A DNA stretch of 6,364 nt from Thermoanaerobacterales bacterium (lineage in GTDB: Bacteria; Bacillota; Thermosediminibacteria; Thermosediminibacterales; Tepidanaerobacteraceae). The stretch lies in NCBI GenBank assembly GCA_012841995.1, contig DUTQ01000298.1:1-6364 (forward strand), read 5' to 3'. The position numbers and the translations under genes were made by a program. The notes under the pieces are model-generated. The model was not told the DNA's origin and did not search any database. It saw nothing but the letters and a program-made list of their open reading frames with translations. Positions 1-4,952 of this stretch are shown here, one piece after another; positions within the stretch are counted from its first letter, which is position 1, and each line of letters starts with the position of its first letter.

Positions 1-161
1 ACCCACGAAAGGATATAGCCAGAGCAATGTTAAGGCACTATGGAAATTATGAAGACTTATTTGTATTAATGAGAGAGAATATTATATATTATCTTAAAGC
101 CAACGGATTAAAGGGCATTAATCTTAAGAAAAATGATGGCAAGATAGTTCCTTTGACATAA
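1..161 (+). CDS. C-terminal end of an unrecognised protein (5' end outside window)
   Basis: An open frame enters from the left edge (first full codon at position 3) and ends at TAA 159-161, giving 52 visible residues that begin PRKDIARAMLRHYG and end GKIVPLT. The fragment is basic and probably helical in its first 35 residues (for example EDLFVLMRENIIYYLKANG), with no transmembrane stretch, cysteine motif or catalytic signature. The other two + strand frames hit stops within the first 51 bases, so this is the only long coding option here. It converges on the - strand transporter gene with a 24-base gap and no convincing terminator between them. I do not recognise the family, and the fragment is too short to assign a role. 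Confidence 0.55.
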   Translation, partial: PRKDIARAMLRHYGNYEDLFVLMRENIIYYLKANGLKGINLKKNDGKIVPLT

Positions 162-185
162 AATAACCGTTATACCAAAATGTTT

Positions 186-1097
186 TCAATTTGATGTATT
201 CATAGTATAGTTTGTTCCGATTACCCCTGCTATGATCATTAGTGAGCCTATAATATGGTAATAATACAGCTGTTCTTTCAAAAAGAATACCCCGGCAAAA
301 ATAGCAACTACTGTCCGGAGATTGCCAAACACGCTCATTTTTGCTGCCTCGATTTTGGAAAGCACGAAACTGTTCAGCAATGATGTCACTAATGAAGACA
401 ATATCCCAAGATATAGGATTGAGATAATAAATTCAAAGCTTTGAAGGGGAGCAAAAAACTGATTAAGGGTTCCTTGCCAAAAGTGTGTTGCCAAAGCTGT
501 GGCATTAAACACCAAAAACCCCAACAGAGTCATCATAAAGCTAATTTCAATTATAGAAAAGTCCCTTAAAGTAATGCGATTGAGGACAGTATATCCGGCA
601 CTAGATAGACTTGAAAGGAGCAGAAGGGTTATCCCTAACACCTCCGTAAAGTCTACGCTAGATCCTTTCATAATAAAAATATAGATTACACCAAGTACAG
701 ACAATAGCATAGAGGCCTTTTGGCATAATGTACTTTTTTCTTTCAGTAATACTGCTGATAATATCATCACAAATATCGGAGTTATGGATTGTAAAATTCC
801 CGCTTCAGATGAGGTTGCATAGGCAAGCCCGAATGTTTGAAAGCCGAAGAATGCTATAGGATAAAGTAGACCTAAAACGAAGATCTTCAGAAGATTCCTT
901 TCCTTAAAATTTATGGAAATCTTTTTCAATAAAACCGGAACCATCAAAGCTATAAAAGATGCAGTAAATCGAAAAGCCAGGACATCTATTGGGCTGGCAA
1001 ATCTCAAAGCCGTTTTACCAAATAGAAATGATAAACCGGTAATAATGGTGTGTAATGCTGCAAACAGGTATACACGATCTAAACCGGGCTTTTTCAT
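186..1097 (-). CDS. EamA/DMT-superfamily membrane transporter
   Basis: A 303-residue polytopic membrane protein of the drug/metabolite transporter superfamily. Its length and layout fit the usual ten-helix family form: two tandem EamA repeats, at about residues 8-143 and 153-295, each of about five hydrophobic segments. The end of repeat 1 carries the typical stretch EAGILQSITPIFVMIL followed by LLKEK (99-121). The matching end of repeat 2 is AAKMSVFGNLRTVVAIFAGV followed by FFLKEQ (251-276), then a last helix (280-295). The ATG at 1095-1097 has a purine-rich ribosome-binding site AAGGGGG on the - strand (1105-1111), about seven bases upstream. Family members export or import amino acids, metabolites or drugs, and the substrate cannot be told from sequence. 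It is divergent from the ECF operon and separated by about 410 bases, so a functional link is not implied. Confidence 0.9.
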   Translation of the reverse strand: MKKPGLDRVYLFAALHTIITGLSFLFGKTALRFASPIDVLAFRFTASFIALMVPVLLKKISINFKERNLLKIFVLGLLYPIAFFGFQTFGLAYATSSEAGILQSITPIFVMILSAVLLKEKSTLCQKASMLLSVLGVIYIFIMKGSSVDFTEVLGITLLLLSSLSSAGYTVLNRITLRDFSIIEISFMMTLLGFLVFNATALATHFWQGTLNQFFAPLQSFEFIISILYLGILSSLVTSLLNSFVLSKIEAAKMSVFGNLRTVVAIFAGVFFLKEQLYYYHIIGSLMIIAGVIGTNYTMNTSN

Positions 1098-1114
1098 ATA
1101 AAAACCCCCTTAGG

Positions 1115-1120
1115 ATTATA
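1115..1120 (-). promoter_or_regulatory. Possible -10 box for the EamA gene
   Basis: On the - strand this reads TATAAT, a perfect -10 match. At a 17-base spacing the -35 position reads GAATAC, which is a poor match, and a start seven bases downstream would fall inside the ribosome-binding site. It may therefore be coincidental, or the real promoter may lie further upstream. Confidence 0.25.
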
Positions 1121-1214
1121 TGTTTCTTCAATTATTAGTATTCTGGATTTCTCATAAAATTCCTCTATGTGTAAGTCTATAGGATGTTAAGCTGTTTCGA
1201 GCAAAAGCTCACAC

Positions 1215-1265
1215 ATCAAGTGAATATTTAAGAACCGTCGAACTGTCCCCGAATATTCATTTGAT
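1215..1265. repeat. Imperfect inverted repeat, REP/MITE-like
   Basis: The left arm ATCAAGTGAATATT (1215-1228) and right arm AATATTCATTTGAT (1252-1265) are complementary over 14 positions with a single G/T wobble. They enclose a 23-base loop containing AGAACCGTCGAACTGTCCCC. There is no T-run after either arm, so an intrinsic terminator is unlikely. The loop resembles the AGAACCGTCCCC-type cores of palindromic intergenic repeats that I recall from clostridial genomes, but this cannot be checked here. A small GAGC-AAAA-GCTC hairpin lies just to the left (1199-1210). No transposase or target-site duplication is visible. Confidence 0.55.
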
Positions 1266-1287
1266 TTTGTTGGCAATCTTTATTGGT

Positions 1288-1316
1288 TTGACGGTTTAAA
1301 TGTACAATGATAATAT
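1288..1316 (+). promoter_or_regulatory. Sigma-A-type promoter of the ECF operon
   Basis: The -35 hexamer TTGACG (1288-1293) and the -10 hexamer TAATAT (1311-1316) are separated by exactly 17 bases. Each differs from the vegetative consensus at a single position. Transcription would begin near 1323, leaving an untranslated leader of about 185 bases before the first gene. It is the only strong + strand promoter I see, and it is probably used for the whole operon, because the downstream genes overlap or are spaced by 31 to 41 bases at most. Confidence 0.75.
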
Positions 1317-1341
1317 TTAATTAAATGAAATATCTACGAGT

Positions 1342-1431
1342 TAATCTACCTAAAGATATACCAAAATCATGGTGATTAATCCATAGGGTATAAGTGGAAA
1401 CATTTATGCCTCCCGTAAGGAAAGTAGATTA
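1342..1431 (+). promoter_or_regulatory. Structured RNA leader, probable riboswitch aptamer
   Basis: A perfect 8-bp closing stem joins TAATCTAC (1342-1349) to GTAGATTA (1424-1431). Inside it are three arms. The first is TATACC (1357-1362) with GGTATA (1387-1392), which can extend through ATGG (1369-1372) with CCAT (1381-1384). The second is a hairpin with a GAAA tetraloop, whose core AGTG (1393-1396) pairs with CATT (1401-1404) and can extend at the expense of arm one. The third is a short CC/GG arm over GCCTCCCGTAAGG (1408-1420). It sits between the promoter and an intrinsic terminator, as expected for an aptamer with an expression platform. I see no B12 box, TPP, FMN, SAM, M-box, glycine or T-box core motif. 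The GNRA hairpin followed by a CCTCCCG-AAGG element reminds me of Moco/Tuco RNA, from memory and unverified. The structure is well supported; the ligand is not. Confidence 0.6.
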
Positions 1432-1454
1432 TTTTAGAGCGTTAGTTAAGTGAT

Positions 1455-1490
1455 AGACAGTCTCTTAAGGGAGGAGGCTGTTTTATTTTT
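1455..1490 (+). terminator. Intrinsic terminator in the 5' leader (attenuator)
   Basis: ACAGTCTC (1457-1464) pairs with GAGGCTGT (1474-1481) over 8 bp with one wobble. The stem can extend by two weaker pairs (1455-1456 with 1482-1483). A 9-base loop separates the arms, and the run TTTTATTTTT (1481-1490) follows directly. This is a standard Rho-independent terminator placed about 20 bases before the first start codon and after the structured leader, so it probably attenuates the operon rather than ending an upstream gene; no + strand gene precedes it for about 1.3 kb. Confidence 0.75.
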
Positions 1491-1509
1491 GTGAATTGAG
1501 GTGAAATTA

Positions 1510-2274
1510 GTGGATTTTTTAATATGTATAGATGATACAGATAATCTCGAAAGTATTGGAACTGGGAAACTTGCACAAATATTAGGCAGAAAACTTGAGG
1601 AATTAAATCTGGGAATCATGGGGAATATCACCCGCCATCAGCTTTTAATACATCCGGATATTCCGTATACCTCTCATAATAGCTCCATGTGTTTTGACTT
1701 TGAAACAGAAAGAAAGAACTGGGATAAAATCATCCAAATATGTTCAGACTTTTTGGATACAGAATCTGCTCAAGGTTCTGATCCGGGCCTATGTGTAGCA
1801 AGTTGGGATTTGATAAGTGAAGAGATTGTTGATTTCGGTTTTGCTGCAAAACAAATTGTATTAAAAAAAGAAGATGCTTATAACTTGGCGAAAAAGCATA
1901 ACATACATTTGTCAGAACATGGAGGCACTGGCCTCGGCGTAGTTGGGGCTTTAGCAGGTGTTGGTTTGCGATTTTCCGGTAAGGACGGGAAATTTAAGTC
2001 ACTAAAGGGAACAGAAAATCTTGATGGGATATACATAGTTAAGGATTTGTATGAAAAATCCCAGATAGAGTGTGTTCGAACCCTTGATGGCAAAGTAGCT
2101 GATGAAGATGATGAGGTTGATTTAACTGTGGCATTTAAGGTCATGCTTATGGATAAAAAAGCGACATTATTGGTATATGCTGATGAAGATTCGCAAAATT
2201 CCAATATAACAAGATGGAAAGCATATGATAAAAAATTTTTAAAAAAGCTTGAACGACAGGAGCAGACTAAATGA
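1510..2274 (+). CDS. TiaS-like (COG1571-type) nucleotide-dependent enzyme, short bacterial form
   Basis: The product is 254 residues from GTG 1510, chosen because GAGGTG (1498-1503) sits six bases upstream; the in-frame GTG at 1501 has no ribosome-binding site. It resembles archaeal TiaS, which uses ATP to attach agmatine to C34 of tRNA-Ile2. Matching features are the N-terminal IDDTD (7-11) followed by a glycine-containing IGTG (16-19), the HPDIPYTSHN segment (48-57, compare NPNIPWKTRGN in TiaS), GSDPGLCVA (89-97) and the glycine-rich HGGTGLGVVGALAGVG (137-152). Archaeal TiaS is about 420 residues with kinase, ferredoxin-like, OB-fold and zinc-ribbon domains; this protein ends before the last two. 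Bacteria normally modify this tRNA with TilS (lysidine), so a tRNA-Ile2 role is doubtful. As first gene of an ECF operon it more likely modifies the imported compound or a derivative (inference). The stop overlaps the next start (ATGA). Confidence 0.75.
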   Translation: MDFLICIDDTDNLESIGTGKLAQILGRKLEELNLGIMGNITRHQLLIHPDIPYTSHNSSMCFDFETERKNWDKIIQICSDFLDTESAQGSDPGLCVASWDLISEEIVDFGFAAKQIVLKKEDAYNLAKKHNIHLSEHGGTGLGVVGALAGVGLRFSGKDGKFKSLKGTENLDGIYIVKDLYEKSQIECVRTLDGKVADEDDEVDLTVAFKVMLMDKKATLLVYADEDSQNSNITRWKAYDKKFLKKLERQEQTK

Positions 2275-2462
2275 CAGAACAACGAAAATTCGATAGAACT
2301 TGTTATATAGCTGAAAATTGCGCTTATTACACATTAGACAATGATGAAGATGAACTTTATACAGATGAATCCACAATCACATGTTACAATTGCCGTTATC
2401 GAAGATGGCTACAAAAAGGCTTTGAGTGTATGAAAAATCAGTTGAAAGATATTGGTGAATGA
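2271..2462 (+). CDS. Small five-cysteine protein, possible zinc-binding domain
   Basis: The product has 63 residues and no signal peptide or membrane segment, so it is probably cytoplasmic. Cysteines lie at 11, 17, 38, 41 and 53, giving a C-x5-C pair, a CYNC (C-x2-C) knuckle and a further single Cys, which suggests a metal-binding site. The middle (23-33) is acidic, and the C-x2-C is followed by the basic-aromatic run RYRRW (42-46), which could contact nucleic acid or a partner. The ATG lies inside the ATGA overlap with the TiaS-like gene and has AGGAG (2258-2262) eight bases upstream, so the two are translationally coupled. Archaeal TiaS carries its zinc ribbon in the same polypeptide, and this gene may supply a comparable module in trans (inference). 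I do not recognise a named family. The size, coupling and strong ribosome-binding site make it a real gene. Confidence 0.75.
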   Translation: MTEQRKFDRTCYIAENCAYYTLDNDEDELYTDESTITCYNCRYRRWLQKGFECMKNQLKDIGE

Positions 2463-2463
2463 T

Positions 2464-3303
2464 GTGGCTGATGCAATCGAATTAGTAAATGTACAAAAAC
2501 AATATAAGGTGAACAATCATTTAACACATGCACTAAAAGATGTAAACCTTACTATACCTAAAGGCCAATTTATAGGCATTTTAGGGGAAAATGGTTCCGG
2601 AAAAACCACTTTAGCAAGGCTGTTTAATGGCTTGATTCTTCCGACAAAAGGAAATGTATATGTTGACGGGATGGATACTTTTGACAAGAGATTCATAAAG
2701 AAAATACGCAGCAGAGTGGGAATGATCTTCCAGAATCCTGAAAATCAGATTATAAGCAGTATTGTAGAAGAAGAGTTGGCATTTGGGCCACAAAATCTCA
2801 ATTTGCCTATTGAAGAAATAGATAAAAGGGTAGATAAGGCATTAAATATCATGGGTCTTACAGCATTGAGATTTCATGCAACTAATTTGCTTTCAGGAGG
2901 GCAAAAGCAGAGATTGGCCATTGCGTCAATTTTGACCATGAAGCCTCAATACCTAATTTTGGATGAGCCCACTTCAATGTTGGATCAAAGTGGAAGATAT
3001 GAATTAATTAACTACCTGAAAAAGCTTAACAAACAACACAATATTACAATAGTATTGATAACTCATAACATAAAAGATATCTTAAGTGCTGATCGTTTAA
3101 TCGTCTTGAAGAAAGGCGCTGTTGTGCTAGATTCGACACCATGGAAAATCTTTAGTTCTCCTGAAAATCTGGAAATTTCCGGGTTAAATCCTCCGGATAT
3201 GGTTAAATTGGTCAATGGTTTAAACAAAAGAGGCTATAAGCTTAAAGATGAAATATTAACTACTGAGCAAATGGTGGAATTTATATGCCGGCAATTGAAT
3301 TGA
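2464..3303 (+). CDS. ecfA1: ECF transporter ATPase, first subunit (EcfA1-type)
   Basis: This is an ABC ATPase of the energy-coupling factor class, powering import through EcfT. From the preferred GTG 2464 (279 residues) it shows Walker A GENGSGKT (41-48), Q-loop Q90, signature LSGGQ (143-147), Walker B LILDEP (164-169, catalytic E168) and switch His201 in ITHN. The FGPQNL segment (107-112) after the Q-loop is typical of the CbiO/EcfA branch. I preferred GTG 2464 because GGTGA (2454-2458) lies five bases upstream; TTG 2452 and GTG 2455 are alternatives that would add three or four residues and overlap the previous gene. The start sits just past the stop of the small cysteine protein. All catalytic elements are intact. 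The pairing with a second, different ATPase suggests a heterodimer as in group II ECF systems. Confidence 0.93.
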   Translation: MADAIELVNVQKQYKVNNHLTHALKDVNLTIPKGQFIGILGENGSGKTTLARLFNGLILPTKGNVYVDGMDTFDKRFIKKIRSRVGMIFQNPENQIISSIVEEELAFGPQNLNLPIEEIDKRVDKALNIMGLTALRFHATNLLSGGQKQRLAIASILTMKPQYLILDEPTSMLDQSGRYELINYLKKLNKQHNITIVLITHNIKDILSADRLIVLKKGAVVLDSTPWKIFSSPENLEISGLNPPDMVKLVNGLNKRGYKLKDEILTTEQMVEFICRQLN

Positions 3304-4142
3304 GGAATCTAACATACATATATTGCCCTGGAACACATTATGAAAAAAAGGCACTAGATGATATATCCATGGAAGTAAATGTGGGTGAATTTATTGGTAT
3401 AATTGGATCAAATGGTTCGGGAAAATCTACATTGATAAAACATCTAAACGGATTATTACAGCCCACATCAGGAAAAGTAGTTGTTTTTGGCAAGGATGCT
3501 GCAGGCCAGATTAAAGATGAATTGTGGAAATATGTCAGTGTCTTATTTCAATTTCCTGAGCAACAGCTATTTGAAGAAACAGTTTATGATGAAATAGCTT
3601 ATGGATTAAGGAATATGGACATAACCGGGGATGCTATAGAAGTCCGTGTAAAAGATGCTTTGGAAAAGGTGGGTTTAAACTTTGATGAGTTTGCACAATA
3701 TCCTCCATTAGCGTTAAGTGGTGGAATTAGAAGAAGAATTGCCCTTGCATGTGCATTTGCAATGGAACCTAAAATACTGGCATTAGATGAACCGACGGCC
3801 GGTTTGGATTCCTCTGGTGCAAAACAGGTTTTATGTTCTATAAAGAAGATACAGAAAGAGAAAAATACAACAATTATTATGGTATCACATTCTTTGGATG
3901 AGTTACTGCTATTGGCAGACAAATTAGCCTTTATAGATAAGGGTAAGTTGATTGCTTTTGGTGATAGAAGACAAGTTCTGAAACTTATATATGAAAATGC
4001 CGAAAACCATATTGTTTTGCCTGATTACATGAGATTGCTCTTTGAATTGAAAAAAATTGGCAATGATGTAAACATAGAAATAGTAAAATATGAAGAGGCT
4101 GAAGATGAAATTGCCAATTTGCTTGGAGAGACTAGTAAATGA
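3285..4142 (+). CDS. ecfA2: ECF transporter ATPase, second subunit (EcfA2-type)
   Basis: The product is 285 residues, the second ATPase of the ECF energising module, expected to pair with the preceding ATPase on EcfT's coupling helices. Motifs: Walker A GSNGSGKS (41-48), Q-loop Q89 in LFQFPEQQLF (the FPE-QLF sequence is typical of EcfA2), signature LSGGI (144-148), Walker B ILALDEP (164-170, catalytic E169) and switch His202. The signature ends in Ile instead of the usual Gln, followed by RRRIAL, which is a mild departure from LSGGQ. The ATG at 3285 has GGTGGA (3273-3278) six bases upstream, and the gene overlaps the previous one by 19 bases, so translation is probably coupled and subunit ratios balanced. 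The C-terminal 40 residues are acidic and variable, as in the family. Confidence 0.93.
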   Translation: MPAIELRNLTYIYCPGTHYEKKALDDISMEVNVGEFIGIIGSNGSGKSTLIKHLNGLLQPTSGKVVVFGKDAAGQIKDELWKYVSVLFQFPEQQLFEETVYDEIAYGLRNMDITGDAIEVRVKDALEKVGLNFDEFAQYPPLALSGGIRRRIALACAFAMEPKILALDEPTAGLDSSGAKQVLCSIKKIQKEKNTTIIMVSHSLDELLLLADKLAFIDKGKLIAFGDRRQVLKLIYENAENHIVLPDYMRLLFELKKIGNDVNIEIVKYEEAEDEIANLLGETSK

Positions 4143-4921
4143 ATGGATTAAAGATAGGTCAATATGTAAGAGGGAACTCTTTTTTGCATAAATTGGATCC
4201 CCGCACAAAGCTTTTGGGATGTTTTGTCATGATCATTACAAGTTTGCTAAAAAACAATACAAGCGCCTTATATATAAATGTAGTTCTCCTTTTACTATGT
4301 ATATTGCTTTGTGGAATAAAATTTAAACAATTTGTAAAAATGGTAAGGCCAATTCGGTACATGCTTTTACTTACATTTATCTTTCAGTCGATCTTTATAT
4401 CAGGTGAAAAACTAATAGATTTATGGGTAATTTCTGTTTCAAGGGAAGGCTTACATATTGGCATAGTGACCATAGCGCGAATATTCGTATTGTATTTTTG
4501 TTCGATATTGTTAACCAGAACTACAACACCTGCCCAGCTCACAGCTGCAATTGAAGCATTGCTATTTCCGATGGTTAGGATAGGGATTCCAATTAATAAA
4601 TTTGCCACACTTATTAATGTTTCGTTGAGATTCATTCCAGTAATAATTGAGGAGGCTGAAACAATCACATGTGCCCAAAAAGCCAGGGGAGCCCCTTTTA
4701 ATTCAAAGAGTTTAATAAAGAAATTTAAGGCGATTTTTTCTGTATTGATTCCGGTATTGGCATCATCTTTACAAAGAGCGGCAGATATTGCTATTGCCAT
4801 GGAAAGCAGATGTTATACAGGTGAAATAAATCACAACAGGATAAAGGGTTTGAGCTTTGGAAAATCCGATATTATCGCTCTAGGGTTAATTTCAACTTCA
4901 ATTGTTATTGTTTTAGTATAG
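4139..4921 (+). CDS. ecfT: ECF transporter transmembrane coupling protein EcfT (CbiQ family)
   Basis: This 260-residue membrane protein joins the two ATPases to a substrate-binding S component. Family marks are SFLHKLDPRTKLL (14-26), with the conserved DPRTK, several hydrophobic helices (about 25-36, 43-60, 72-88, 103-126, 150-170 and 243-260), and two cytoplasmic coupling-helix motifs. The first is the canonical ARG in AQKARGAPF (179-187). The second, normally an Ala-Arg-Gly-type motif in a context like MEARGY, is here MESRCY (221-226), keeping the arginine but replacing the glycine with cysteine. The ATG overlaps the EcfA2 stop (ATGA) and has GGAGAG (4125-4130) eight bases upstream. Length is normal for the family. 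No S component is encoded within the window, so the transported compound is unknown. Confidence 0.92.
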   Translation: MNGLKIGQYVRGNSFLHKLDPRTKLLGCFVMIITSLLKNNTSALYINVVLLLLCILLCGIKFKQFVKMVRPIRYMLLLTFIFQSIFISGEKLIDLWVISVSREGLHIGIVTIARIFVLYFCSILLTRTTTPAQLTAAIEALLFPMVRIGIPINKFATLINVSLRFIPVIIEEAETITCAQKARGAPFNSKSLIKKFKAIFSVLIPVLASSLQRAADIAIAMESRCYTGEINHNRIKGLSFGKSDIIALGLISTSIVIVLV

Positions 4922-4952
4922 TCTTTATTTAACGAAAAGAGAGGGGAGAATT

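Noticed and set aside
162..185. ATAAC-C-GTTAT dyad between the converging genes as a shared terminator
   Set aside because: The dyad has a one-base centre and so cannot form a hairpin, and no GC-rich stem or clean T-run follows.
1469..1477. Strong Shine-Dalgarno-like GGGAGGAGG before a possible leader peptide
   Set aside because: The nearby TTG (1489) and GTG (1491) frames stop after one and two codons respectively; the purines are explained by the terminator stem.
1323..1500. Cobalamin, TPP or FMN riboswitch, or a T-box, in the leader
   Set aside because: None of the core motifs is present (B12 box GCCACTG, TPP CTGAGA, FMN AGGATATGCTTCGGGGC, T-box AGGGTGGNACC).
1501..1509. GTG at 1501 as the start of the TiaS-like gene
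   Set aside because: It lies inside the GAGGTG ribosome-binding site and has none of its own upstream; GTG at 1510 is correctly spaced.
1878..2282. 134-codon open frame on the - strand
   Set aside because: It lies wholly over the well-supported TiaS-like gene, is Ser/Pro-rich low-quality sequence, and shows no domain.
2452..2463. TTG 2452 or GTG 2455 as the start of the first ECF ATPase
   Set aside because: Only weak purine sequence precedes them, whereas GTG 2464 has GGTGA five bases upstream. The difference is three or four residues, so they remain possible.
3924..4208. 94-codon - strand frame across the ecfA2/ecfT junction
   Set aside because: It is antisense to two conserved genes and shows no recognisable family.
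4384..4800. 138-codon - strand frame inside ecfT
   Set aside because: It is a shadow frame of a hydrophobic gene; EcfT motifs are on the + strand.
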